A DNA stretch of 7,641 nt from Bacillota bacterium (GTDB lineage Bacteria; Bacillota_A; Clostridia; Acetivibrionales; DUMB01). Both the position numbers and the translations under genes were made by a program. Positions within the stretch are counted from its first letter, which is position 1; each line of letters starts with the position of its first letter. Location of the stretch: positions 1 to 7,641 of the forward strand of contig JAMOAC010000285.1 in NCBI GenBank assembly GCA_023621975.1. The letters are read 5' to 3'. The notes beneath the pieces were generated by a model, which did not search any database, was not told the DNA's origin, and saw only the letters and a program-made list of their open reading frames with translations. This document shows positions 1-5,901 of this stretch, piece by piece.

Positions 1-456
1 TATATGCGCAAAATAGATGCCCTTACAGGAAAACTGATTTGGGAAAAGCCTGTAAAATGTACTTATTCGACTACTAACGGAGGTGCACTCGCCTCCCCTG
101 TTATCGGCAAACACGATATAAATGACCTTGTTATTTTTAACATAGCCAAAGCAGGAAAAGGCAAAAATACAGGTGTATTGTATGCCCTGGATAAAAATAC
201 AGGTAAAGAAGCCTGGACTGTTGACCTGGATTATTACAGCTGGAGCTCTCCTGTAGCTGTGTATACAAAGGGAGGAAAATCGTACCTGATAGTATGCGAT
301 TCAGGAGGTTACATGAGGCTCCTTGAAGGAACTACAGGCAAAGAACTCCACAAAATTCCGGTCAGGGCAAACATTGAAGGCTCTCCTGCTGTTTATGAAA
401 ACATGATTGTTGTTGGAACGAGAGGGCAGGAAATTTTGGGTATAAAAATAAAGTGA
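1..456 (+). CDS. PQQ-type beta-propeller repeat protein, C-terminal part (5' end outside window)
   Basis: The reading frame is open from base 1 (TAT before the first ATG at 4), so this is the last 151 residues of a longer protein and the ATG at 4 is probably internal. Counting from that ATG, three propeller-blade motifs are visible: IDALTGKLIWEKPV (residues 4-17), LYALDKNTGKEAWTVDL (about 59-75) and a degenerate LLEGTTGKELHKIPV (about 106-120). Each follows the PQQ/quinoprotein-like pattern of hydrophobic-Asp-x-x-Thr-Gly-Lys-x-x-Trp. Such propellers bind partners or ligands, and most members outside true dehydrogenases bind no PQQ. The chain ends right after the final blade, with no dockerin, anchor or transmembrane segment at the C terminus. 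The N terminus, and so any signal peptide or catalytic domain, cannot be seen. The specific role is unknown. It converges with the GntR gene. Confidence 0.85.
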   Translation, partial: YMRKIDALTGKLIWEKPVKCTYSTTNGGALASPVIGKHDINDLVIFNIAKAGKGKNTGVLYALDKNTGKEAWTVDLDYYSWSSPVAVYTKGGKSYLIVCDSGGYMRLLEGTTGKELHKIPVRANIEGSPAVYENMIVVGTRGQEILGIKIK

Positions 457-470
457 GATCCTTTTCACTT
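451..470 (-). terminator. Small convergent hairpin shared by two stop codons
   Basis: AAGTGA (451-456) and TCACTT (465-470) form a 6-bp stem with an 8-nt loop. Both converging genes end in Lys-stop written AAG TGA, and these two codon pairs are the stem. Read on the minus strand the stem is followed by TATTTTTATA, so it could be a weak terminator for the GntR gene. On the plus strand the following tract is poor in T. The stem is short and AT-rich, so the call is tentative. Confidence 0.35.
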
Positions 471-1208
471 AACATTTTCAAATGTAAATCTGCATCTGTC
501 AGCCCTGTATTTGCATACAACGTATTCAACCGCCTGGCCGCTTTTTGAAAACAGAAGATTCTCTATTTTGACAAGCACCTGCCCCTGCTGAATTTCAAGA
601 AATTGAGCGTCATTTTGGTCGCAGTATGTTATTTCAAGAGAGCTTTTGGATTTAACGGGAAGCAAAGGATACTTTCCTTTAAATATCTCATGAGCAGGTT
701 TCCTGTCATAAACATCTTCTATTATATTTGGAAACAGATTTAAAGGTATATATGATTTGTTAAGTGAAAGAACAACACCATTCTGACAATAAGTGTACAA
801 TATTTCAGCAAATAAATAGCTTTGGCTTGGAACAGAAGTCAAATTGAATATTTCTTTTAATCTTTCAAAATCTGATATCCTGATTTTATTTATTTTTATA
901 ATATTTTGTTCCCCGGGGTTTTCACTGTCAAGTATTGACCCTTTAAATCCTGTATAACAACTGACCTCAAGTTTTAGCTTCTGAGCGGAAACAAATGTCC
1001 CCTTCCCCTTTTTCTTATACAGGTAGCCACTATTTGTCAATTCATTGATGGCCTGGCGCACTGTAGGCCTGCTAATGTCATACATTTCGCAGAATTCCTG
1101 CTCGGAAGGAATTTTTGAATCCCTTTCGTATTCACCGCTTTCAATATTTTTGAGTATAATATATTTCAGTGGAGAGTAAATAGGTTCGTTGCTGTACTTG
1201 TTTATCAA
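465..1208 (-). CDS. GntR-family transcriptional regulator, HutC subfamily (UTRA domain)
   Basis: The protein has 247 residues, normal for the HutC subfamily. Residues 9-75 are a GntR winged helix-turn-helix: the recognition segment is IPSEQEFCEMYDISRPTVRQ (33-52), followed by the wing KGKGTFV (67-73). Residues about 95-243 are a UTRA effector-binding domain, with SYIP (152-155) and a C-terminal EYVVCKYRADRCRF strand that matches the usual E-[FY]-x-x-x-x-YR-x-DR-[YC]-RF ending. These proteins are cytoplasmic dimers, usually repressors released by a small metabolite, often a sugar phosphate, amino acid or histidine-pathway compound. The effector here cannot be told. Translation starts at TTG (1206-1208) with AGGGGG 11 nt upstream. 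The first ATG is inside the DNA-binding domain, so TTG is preferred. The upstream spacer contains inverted repeats that may be its own operator. No obvious catabolic target gene is adjacent. Confidence 0.93.
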   Translation of the reverse strand: MINKYSNEPIYSPLKYIILKNIESGEYERDSKIPSEQEFCEMYDISRPTVRQAINELTNSGYLYKKKGKGTFVSAQKLKLEVSCYTGFKGSILDSENPGEQNIIKINKIRISDFERLKEIFNLTSVPSQSYLFAEILYTYCQNGVVLSLNKSYIPLNLFPNIIEDVYDRKPAHEIFKGKYPLLPVKSKSSLEITYCDQNDAQFLEIQQGQVLVKIENLLFSKSGQAVEYVVCKYRADRCRFTFENVK

Positions 1209-1219
1209 AGTTAAACAAA

Positions 1220-1225
1220 CCCCCT
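1220..1225 (-). promoter_or_regulatory. Ribosome binding site of the GntR gene (supports TTG start)
   Basis: AGGGGG on the minus strand lies 11 nt before TTG at 1208. No ATG or GTG occurs in frame near it, so this site decides the TTG start. Confidence 0.6.
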
Positions 1226-1449
1226 GATTTGGATAAATAGAATAAATTTTTTTGCAAAATTAATATAATATATTACCCCGAAAAACAGTGCAGAAAACGG
1301 TGCGAAAAACAAAACAAAAATCAGTACACAGCCGATGCAAAAATAATTTATAACAAGTACAAAAAACTACTGCGAGAAATAAATAAATAATAATTGCAAT
1401 AACTGGTACGCCTCAAAAATATAAAGTGGTAAAGAATTAAAATTAAAAA

Positions 1450-1512
1450 AATAATGCAATAACTTGTAATGATGTGTATACATAATATATACCTTACAAA
1501 TATTGCATTATT
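1450..1512 (-). promoter_or_regulatory. Long imperfect inverted repeat: candidate GntR operator and/or terminator downstream of purB
   Basis: AATAATGCAATA (1450-1461) is the exact reverse complement of TATTGCATTATT (1501-1512). Inside it TTGTAA (1464-1469) pairs with TTACAA (1494-1499), giving 18 paired positions with a small asymmetric bulge. The 24-nt centre carries the palindrome TGTATACA (1475-1482). GTGTATAC (1474-1481) fits GT-N-TA-N-AC, the operator core described for the HutC subfamily. Read on the minus strand, the second arm runs into TTTTT, so the same element could also act as an AT-rich intrinsic terminator 124-186 nt past the purB stop. The symmetry is seen directly; the function is inferred. 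Confidence 0.4.
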
Positions 1513-1560
1513 AATTGTATATCATAATACAGCAAAAATCAACAGAATATGAATATTAAT

Positions 1561-1631
1561 TTGACATATTTTGTATTAAAATTTTACATTGATATTTTGT
1601 ATTAATATTTTGTATCAATATTTTGTGTCAA
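1561..1631. repeat. 13-bp tandem repeat array directly 3' of purB
   Basis: Five consecutive 13-bp units occupy 1566-1630: ATATTTTGTATTA (1566-1578), a degenerate AAATTTTACATTG (1579-1591), ATATTTTGTATTA (1592-1604), ATATTTTGTATCA (1605-1617) and ATATTTTGTGTCA (1618-1630). The array is bracketed by TTGACA (1561-1566) and its reverse complement TGTCAA (1626-1631). It also contains a nested inverted repeat, ATTGATA (1588-1594) against TATCAAT (1613-1619). It begins 5 bp past the purB stop codon and so would form the start of the purB 3' untranslated region. Confidence 0.8.
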
Positions 1632-1635
1632 CAGT

Positions 1636-3066
1636 CTACACTCTTAACTCAACTTTTACATCGTCACTAACATCATTTTTCTCGATAACCGGCTTAACAT
1701 AATTGTCTATAAATTCCTCAACCTGTTCTGCTGCTCTACCAATGTAATTTTCAGGATTGAGAAGATTCTTTATTTCGTCCAGTGTTAAACCGAACATGTC
1801 GTCTGCAGCTATTCTTTCCAAAAGATCATTTTTCCTTCCCTCTACCTTTACCTGCCTTCCTGCTTCCATAGAATGAACCCTTATCCTTTCATGCAGTTCC
1901 TGGCGGTCTCCTCCCCTCTTTACTGCTTCCATCAAAATATTTTCCGTTGCTATAAAAGGAAGCTCGTCCATCAAATGCTTTTCAATCACCTTTGGATATA
2001 CAACCAGGCCGTCTGCCACGTTAATATAAATGTTTAGTATGGAGTCAACTGCAAGGAATCCTTCAGGAATGCTTATTCTCTTGTTTGCGGAATCATCAAG
2101 GGTTCTTTCAAGCCACTGTGTTGAAGCCGTAATTGCAGGATTAAGGGCATTTACAATTACATATCTTGCAAGAGAAGATATTCTCTCGCATCTCATGGGG
2201 TTTCTCTTATATGCCATTGCTGAAGATCCTATTTGCTTTTGTTCAAAAGGTTCCTCAATTTCTTTCATGCTCTGGAGAATTCGAATATCATTACTGAACT
2301 TGTACGCGCTCTGGGCTATACCGCTTAATACATTATATACCCTGCTGTCCAGTTTTCTTGTATAGGTTTGGCCTGATATGGGATATACGCTGTTAAATCC
2401 TAATTTTTGTGCTATAAGCAAGTCCAACTTTTTAACTTTTTCGCTGTCCCCCGCAAAGAGCTCCATAAAGCTTGCCTGTGTCCCCGTTGTACCCTTTGAA
2501 CCAAGCAGCTTCATTGTTGATAACAAATATTCAAGGTCTTCAAGGTCAATTAAAAGGTCCTGAATCCACATGCATGCCCTCTTTCCTATCGTAACAGGTT
2601 GGGCCGGCTGCAGATGAGTGAACCCCAATGTCGGTACGTCTTTATATTTGAGGGCAAACCTGGACAACTTTGAAACAACGGTCAAAAGTTTTTTCTTGAC
2701 CAAATTAAGGGCTTCAGTCATGAGAATAATATCCGTGTTATCGGTTACATAGCACGAAGTTGCACCAAGGTGTATTATCGGCTTTGCCTTTGGGCACTGT
2801 TCTCCGTAGGCATGGACATGAGCCATAACATCATGGCGTACTTCCCTTTCCTTTTTTTCAGCTACTTCGTAATTTATATCATCCTTAAACTTCTTCATCT
2901 CTTCAATTTGTTCATCGGTTATGTTAAGGCCCAGTTCTTTTTCAGCTTCTGCAAGTGCTATCCACAGTTTGCGCCAGGTGCGGAATCTTTTGTCCGGAGA
3001 AAAGATCTCCTGCATTTCCTTACTTGCATACCTGGAGTTAAATGGACTTTCATATGTGTTTCTCAA
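1636..3066 (-). CDS. purB: Adenylosuccinate lyase
   Basis: PurB is a cytoplasmic homotetramer of the fumarase/aspartase superfamily. It cleaves fumarate from SAICAR and from adenylosuccinate in purine synthesis. The length is 476 residues, as expected for the longer bacterial/eukaryotic-like form. Visible motifs are [12 protein letters not shown] (77-88), [10 protein letters not shown] (101-110), the catalytic-histidine segment [18 protein letters not shown] (146-163, His151) and the fumarate-lyase signature [15 protein letters not shown] (280-294), with the mobile-loop serines 281/282, Lys287 and Asn289. The ADSL C-terminal domain is complete (about 365-450). Translation begins at TTG (3064-3066), because a full GGAGGT lies 8 nt upstream and the next Met is residue 18. 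No other purine genes are adjacent. A terminator hairpin sits between its candidate promoter and its ribosome site, suggesting control by attenuation. The gene appears intact. Confidence 0.97.
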   Translation of the reverse strand: MRNTYESPFNSRYASKEMQEIFSPDKRFRTWRKLWIALAEAEKELGLNITDEQIEEMKKFKDDINYEVAEKKEREVRHDVMAHVHAYGEQCPKAKPIIHLGATSCYVTDNTDIILMTEALNLVKKKLLTVVSKLSRFALKYKDVPTLGFTHLQPAQPVTIGKRACMWIQDLLIDLEDLEYLLSTMKLLGSKGTTGTQASFMELFAGDSEKVKKLDLLIAQKLGFNSVYPISGQTYTRKLDSRVYNVLSGIAQSAYKFSNDIRILQSMKEIEEPFEQKQIGSSAMAYKRNPMRCERISSLARYVIVNALNPAITASTQWLERTLDDSANKRISIPEGFLAVDSILNIYINVADGLVVYPKVIEKHLMDELPFIATENILMEAVKRGGDRQELHERIRVHSMEAGRQVKVEGRKNDLLERIAADDMFGLTLDEIKNLLNPENYIGRAAEQVEEFIDNYVKPVIEKNDVSDDVKVELRV

Positions 3067-3074
3067 CTTTATCT

Positions 3075-3080
3075 ACCTCC
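3075..3080 (-). promoter_or_regulatory. Ribosome binding site of purB (supports TTG start)
   Basis: GGAGGT on the minus strand lies 8 nt before TTG at 3066. It is the strongest Shine-Dalgarno site in the window and fixes the unusual start codon. Confidence 0.8.
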
Positions 3081-3093
3081 ATCAACCGTTTAT

Positions 3094-3122
3094 AAAAAAC
3101 TGCGGGGTTAATTTAACCCCGC
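3094..3122 (-). terminator. Strong intrinsic terminator immediately upstream of purB
   Basis: On the minus strand GCGGGGTTA and TAACCCCGC form a perfect 9-bp stem with a 3-nt loop (3102-3122; the whole 21-mer is palindromic), followed by AG and then six T (3094-3099). This is a textbook rho-independent terminator. It lies 118-138 nt past the aminotransferase stop but only about 14 nt before the purB ribosome site. It either ends the aminotransferase transcript, acts as an attenuator for purB, or does both. Confidence 0.85.
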
Positions 3123-3156
3123 CAATGCATTTACGAATATGAGATTGATAAAGAAC

Positions 3157-3176
3157 ATCCAATAATCGCATTGGAT
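3157..3176 (-). other. purB leader hairpin with an alternative partner
   Basis: On the minus strand ATCCAAT (3170-3176) pairs with ATTGGAT (3157-3163) around a 6-nt loop. The segment CCAATGC (3168-3174) within it is also the exact complement of GCATTGG (3122-3128), which abuts the terminator stem. The two pairings exclude each other, as in switchable leaders. The complementarity is direct; switching is inference. Confidence 0.4.
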
Positions 3177-3213
3177 TTCCTTATACGCACAGCTAACTTT
3201 CACACCATTACCT

Positions 3214-3243
3214 ATTATAAAACATGTTGCAAGCGCAAATCAA
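3214..3243 (-). promoter_or_regulatory. Candidate purB promoter overlapping the aminotransferase stop codon
   Basis: On the minus strand TTGATT (3238-3243) is followed after 18 bp by a perfect TATAAT (3214-3219). The -35 box overlaps the TGA stop (3240-3242) of the aminotransferase gene. Transcription would start near 3207, giving a leader of about 140 nt that contains the hairpin and terminator above. A competing promoter after the terminator is possible (TATAAA at 3089-3094 with TTAAAT 16 bp upstream), but its -35 is poor and lies in the terminator stem. Confidence 0.5.
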
Positions 3244-4532
3244 GAGGACCTTCTGCTCAATATTGTCCTTATGCTGACAAGCTGTACACAAATGCAAAGC
3301 AGCTCTATTGCCTGCTTGAGCTCACTTATTGGAGGATAGCTTGGTGCAATTCTTATATTTCTGTCCAGCGGATCCTTTCCGTATGGGAATGTTGCACCTG
3401 CATTGGTTAGTTTAACTCCTGCCTCGGCTGCCATGGATACTACAGCCTTTGCGCAACCTTCCATTGTGTTAAGGCTTATAAAATATCCGCCCCTGGGTTT
3501 ATTCCACCAGGCTATACCTTTACCAGAAAGCTCTTTGTCAAGTATTTCAAGTACAGTTTCAAATTTGGGCCTTAATATCTCGGCATGTTTTTTCATGTGC
3601 TGTTCTATACCTTCTACACTTTTGAAAAATCTCACATGCCTCAGTTGGTTAATTTTATCCGGTCCTATTGTCTGGAAAGACATATGCTTCCTGATGAAAT
3701 TAATGTTCTCCCTGCTTGAAGCACACATTGCAACACCGGCACCGGGGAAGCTTATCTTTGATGTTGAGGCAAATATAAACACCCTGTTGGGATTGCCCGC
3801 ATTTTTGCATGCAGCCAATATGTCTTTCAATTCGTCGTGCTCATCGTAAAGATGGTGAACTGCATAAGCATTATCCCAGAAGATGCGGAAATCCGGGGCT
3901 TTTGTTTTCATGCCTGCAAGACGGTCAACCACACTGTCGGAATAGGTTATGCCGTCAGGGTTGCTGTATTTGGGTACACACCACATTCCTTTAATGTATT
4001 CATCATTTGCGACAAGTTCTTCTACCAAATCCATGTCAGGACCGTCGGATTTCATTGGTATGGTAATCATTTCAATACCCAGGCTCTCGCATATCGAAAA
4101 ATGCCTGTCATATCCCGGGCTTGGGCACAAAAATTTTACTTCAGGCAATTTGCCCCAGGGTTTTTCACTGCCTGGAACACCCAGCACCATCGCACGGATT
4201 ACCAGATCGTACATCATGTTAAGACTGGAATTGCCCCCGACTATTATTTCTTCCGTATCTACTCCGAGCATCCGGGCAAAGAGTTCCTTTGCTTCGGCAA
4301 TTCCGTCGACTCCACCGTAATTGCGCGTATCTACATTATTTGAAGTTATGTAATCCTCACTGGATTTCAGCACATCGAATAATCCCATTGAAAGTTCCAG
4401 CTGTTCCGTACACGGTTTTCCTCTTGACATATCCAGTTTCAGATTTTTATTCTTAAAATCCTCATACCTTTTTAGTAAATCACTTTCAATTTCTTTCAGT
4501 TGACTGGTACTCATTTTTACAAATTCCTGCAT
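3240..4532 (-). CDS. PLP-dependent aspartate aminotransferase, subgroup Ic type (fold type I)
   Basis: This is a fold-type-I aminotransferase of 430 residues from the chosen start. Its N terminus, LDMSRGKPCTEQLELS (33-48), is characteristic of the clostridial/actinobacterial aspartate aminotransferase group exemplified by Corynebacterium AspT. Visible PLP-site elements are GGNSSLNMMYD (99-109), CPSPGYDRHF (136-145), YSNPDG (189-194, Asn191), FWDNAYAVHH (218-227, Asp220 and Tyr223), FASTSKISFPGAG (254-266, Schiff-base Lys259) and RIAPSYPP (394-401, substrate-carboxylate Arg394). The expected reaction is aspartate + 2-oxoglutarate to oxaloacetate + glutamate, in the cytoplasm; exact substrate preference is unproven. 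Three in-frame ATGs compete: 4547 (poor ribosome site), 4532 (GGGGG 8 nt upstream, chosen) and 4514 (AGGA 10 nt upstream, also fits the family N terminus). A GC-rich leader precedes it, and an intrinsic terminator follows. Confidence 0.9.
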   Translation of the reverse strand: MQEFVKMSTSQLKEIESDLLKRYEDFKNKNLKLDMSRGKPCTEQLELSMGLFDVLKSSEDYITSNNVDTRNYGGVDGIAEAKELFARMLGVDTEEIIVGGNSSLNMMYDLVIRAMVLGVPGSEKPWGKLPEVKFLCPSPGYDRHFSICESLGIEMITIPMKSDGPDMDLVEELVANDEYIKGMWCVPKYSNPDGITYSDSVVDRLAGMKTKAPDFRIFWDNAYAVHHLYDEHDELKDILAACKNAGNPNRVFIFASTSKISFPGAGVAMCASSRENINFIRKHMSFQTIGPDKINQLRHVRFFKSVEGIEQHMKKHAEILRPKFETVLEILDKELSGKGIAWWNKPRGGYFISLNTMEGCAKAVVSMAAEAGVKLTNAGATFPYGKDPLDRNIRIAPSYPPISELKQAIELLCICVQLVSIRTILSRRSS

Positions 4533-4540
4533 TCTTTTAA

Positions 4541-4545
4541 CCCCC
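4541..4545 (-). promoter_or_regulatory. Ribosome binding site of the aminotransferase gene
   Basis: GGGGG on the minus strand is 8 nt before ATG 4532 and lies inside the reading frame that begins at ATG 4547. It therefore favours the internal start at 4532. The alternative at 4514 has AGGA 10 nt upstream. Confidence 0.45.
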
Positions 4546-4570
4546 ATTTTACTTTCAAGTCATTTCCAAG

Positions 4571-4632
4571 GAGCATCAGCCACCGGGCATCAGAGACGGC
4601 TTTCAGATGTCACCGATACCTCTATGGTTCAT
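4571..4632 (-). ncRNA. Candidate structured mRNA leader element of the aminotransferase gene (unidentified)
   Basis: On the minus strand several pairings are possible: GGTATC (4615-4620) with GATGCC (4586-4591), CGG with CCG inside that helix, and a GCC-CGGT-GGC hairpin (4579-4588). CTGATGC occurs twice, 14 nt apart (4587-4593 and 4573-4579), and its GATG can pair with the single upstream CATC, offering alternative folds. G+C is well above the surrounding spacer. I could not match it to a riboswitch class I know. A nine-codon open frame (ATG 4630-4632 to TGA 4603-4605) also lies here but has no ribosome site. Confidence 0.3.
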
Positions 4633-4668
4633 GATTACGATACGACAACTTATTTTAATATGTGTATT

Positions 4669-4697
4669 ATTTTAATATATGGGTATGGAATTTGCAA
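4669..4697 (-). promoter_or_regulatory. Candidate promoter of the aminotransferase gene
   Basis: On the minus strand TTGCAA (4692-4697) and TAAAAT (4669-4674) are separated by an optimal 17 bp, with 4/6 and 5/6 matches to the housekeeping sigma consensus. Transcription would start near 4662, giving a leader of about 115-130 nt. Confidence 0.5.
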
Positions 4698-4931
4698 GCT
4701 GATTTATAGAAAATTTCACATTCTTTCTGTATGGCAGGGATTTAAAATTAAATACTGCAAGATTTGATTTGTTAAAATTCAAATTAAACAAACTTAATAT
4801 GGATAATAGAAATAATTTTGTAAGCACATGTTAACAAATTTATTTTCAAGGGGGGTAATATTCGGCAATTAAGCGGAAATCCCATATTCATAGCACTACG
4901 TGCAAACTTCCGTATTTATAACGCTTGTCTA

Positions 4932-4955
4932 ATTATAATACTTATTATAATACTT
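4932..4955. repeat. 12-bp perfect tandem duplication across the dipeptidase stop codon
   Basis: ATTATAATACTT occurs at 4932-4943 and again at 4944-4955 with no gap. On the minus strand the unit spans the last codons and the stop of the dipeptidase gene. The unit is a multiple of three, so GTA TTA TAA is repeated in frame just after the true TAA. Confidence 0.9.
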
Positions 4956-5886
4956 GCCTGATTACGCGCAGGAAATTTCCCCCTGCAATCTTTCTTACTG
5001 ATTCCTGGGAATAATTAAGTTTCAGAAGTTCATTGACTATTAAAGGTATGTCCTGTATTCCCCTAATATCGGAGGGAGTTATTTCAATTCCGTCAAAATC
5101 AGTACCTATTCCCACATGGTCACAGCCTGCAAGAGAAGATATATACTCTATGTGTTTGATTACATCTTTCAGTGAGGCTTCTTCAGAGTTATTTAAGAAG
5201 CAGGGATAAAGATTTATTCCAATGACACCGCCGTTATCCCTTATTGCCAGGATTTGTTCATCGGTAAGATTACGCCGGTGGTTGCAAATTTTTTTCGCGT
5301 TGGAATGAGATGCAATTATAGGATCCCTTGTTGTCTCAATTACATCCCAGAACCCTTTCTCTGCAATATGAGAAACATCTATCAGCATGCCGAGAGAATT
5401 CATTTCCCTTACGACTTTTCTGCCGAATTCGGTAAGGCCTCCGCCCGTAATTTCGTCGGAAACGCCGTCTGCTATTTCATTCCTGTTGTTCCAGGTAAGG
5501 CAGATGCTTCTTACTCCTAACCTGTAAAGGCACCTTAATACGGATATGTCACCTTGCAGGGCTTCTCCGCCTTCAACGGAAATTATTGCAGCAATAAGAT
5601 TATTCTTTACAGCGCGCCTTATATCGTTGTAATTACGACATATCATCATCATGTGCTTATTAAGATTTGCTTCTTCATATATCTTGTCTATTATCTGCAG
5701 AACCCTTTTTAGTGCATAAGCCTGACAGTATTGAGGACTTATGAATGCCGCAAAAAACTGTACCAAATGAATATTGCCCAATTTTTGAGCCCTTTGCAGG
5801 TCCAGATGGCATTGATTACTTAAAAGACCTGCCCCCTCTTCCATTATCTTTGTAATGGTGTCACAGTGCGCATCAACAAAAATCAT
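4945..5886 (-). CDS. Membrane-dipeptidase-type zinc dipeptidase (peptidase family M19)
   Basis: The protein has 313 residues from the chosen start, typical of soluble bacterial M19 enzymes. It is a binuclear-zinc TIM-barrel hydrolase of the renal dipeptidase family. The zinc ligands expected from the human enzyme are present: His7 and Asp9 (VDAHCDT), bridging Glu105 (SVEGGEAL), His173 (DVSHIAEKGFWDV) and His194 (IIASHSNAKKICNHRRNL), plus the catalytic-site Asp263 (HVGIGTDFDG). The C-terminal GGNF (302-305) is also typical. It should hydrolyse dipeptides, including ones with D-residues at the C-terminal position; the substrate here is not known. No signal peptide is present, so it is probably cytoplasmic. 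The longer frame from ATG 5910 is rejected because AAGGGAG stands 8 nt before ATG 5886 and MIFVDAHCDT matches the usual family start. It follows yraN by 13 bp and is the last gene of that operon. Confidence 0.95.
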   Translation of the reverse strand: MIFVDAHCDTITKIMEEGAGLLSNQCHLDLQRAQKLGNIHLVQFFAAFISPQYCQAYALKRVLQIIDKIYEEANLNKHMMMICRNYNDIRRAVKNNLIAAIISVEGGEALQGDISVLRCLYRLGVRSICLTWNNRNEIADGVSDEITGGGLTEFGRKVVREMNSLGMLIDVSHIAEKGFWDVIETTRDPIIASHSNAKKICNHRRNLTDEQILAIRDNGGVIGINLYPCFLNNSEEASLKDVIKHIEYISSLAGCDHVGIGTDFDGIEITPSDIRGIQDIPLIVNELLKLNYSQESVRKIAGGNFLRVIRQVL

Positions 5887-5894
5887 ATATTCTT

Positions 5895-5901
5895 CTCCCT
5901 T
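5895..5901 (-). promoter_or_regulatory. Ribosome binding site of the M19 dipeptidase gene
   Basis: AAGGGAG on the minus strand lies 8 nt before ATG 5886 and overlaps the stop codon of yraN (5900-5902). This decides the shorter start over ATG 5910. Confidence 0.75.

Larger units (their letters stand above)
1209..1635. other. 427-bp AT-rich spacer between purB and the GntR gene
   Basis: I see no convincing gene here on either strand. The spacer contains, from the purB side, a 13-bp tandem array (1561-1631), a 63-bp imperfect inverted repeat (1450-1512), a TGCAATAACT direct repeat (1395-1404 and 1455-1464, exactly 60 bp apart), and two loosely matching 12-mers, CAGTGCAGAAAA and CGGTGCGAAAAA (1286-1309). 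A weak candidate promoter for the GntR gene on the minus strand is TTGAGG (1411-1416) with TATTAT (1387-1392) at 18-bp spacing. That would give a leader of nearly 200 nt. The promoter is a low-confidence reading because the whole region is AT-rich. Confidence 0.6.
4548..4944. other. 397-bp spacer: aminotransferase leader and promoter, dipeptidase 3' region
   Basis: I see no credible gene here. The left part (4548-4662) is the probable aminotransferase leader, including a GC-rich block at 4571-4620 (29 of 50 G or C by my count) in otherwise very AT-rich DNA. The candidate promoter is at 4669-4697. The right part (about 4700-4944) is AT-rich. No convincing intrinsic terminator was found behind the dipeptidase; the best local stem is only GCAC-gta-GTGC (4893-4903), without a T-tract. 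A G-run, AAGGGGGG (4848-4855), resembles a plus-strand ribosome site but precedes no normal start codon. Confidence 0.6.

Noticed and set aside
1561..1589. Plus-strand promoter with a perfect TTGACA at 1561-1566
   Set aside because: The hexamer at 17 bp (TTACAT) is a poor -10, there is no plus-strand gene downstream, and TTGACA is better explained as one arm of the dyad bracketing the tandem array.
1561..1631. CRISPR-like array behind purB
   Set aside because: The units are 13 bp, contiguous, and have no spacers between them; no cas genes are present.
3067..3213. Purine, ZTP or T-box riboswitch upstream of purB
   Set aside because: I found none of the conserved core sequences of these classes; only the hairpin, alternative pairing and terminator can be supported.
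2030..4343. Several plus-strand open frames of 60-170 codons across purB and the aminotransferase gene
   Set aside because: They lie opposite two clearly conserved enzymes, have no recognisable domains or ribosome sites, and are expected antisense shadows of codon-biased genes.
4571..4593. Fluoride-riboswitch-like GGCTGATGCTCC in the aminotransferase leader
   Set aside because: Only the 3' part resembles that class. The required 5' GATGG-type loop and its pseudoknot partner are missing, and the downstream gene is unrelated to fluoride export.
4848..4961. Plus-strand AAGGGGGG followed by a 33-codon open frame with an Ile/Leu-rich tail that overlaps the dipeptidase 3' end
   Set aside because: The only possible start at a sensible distance is ATT, the spacing is short, and the hydrophobic tail is largely a by-product of the 12-bp AT-rich duplication.
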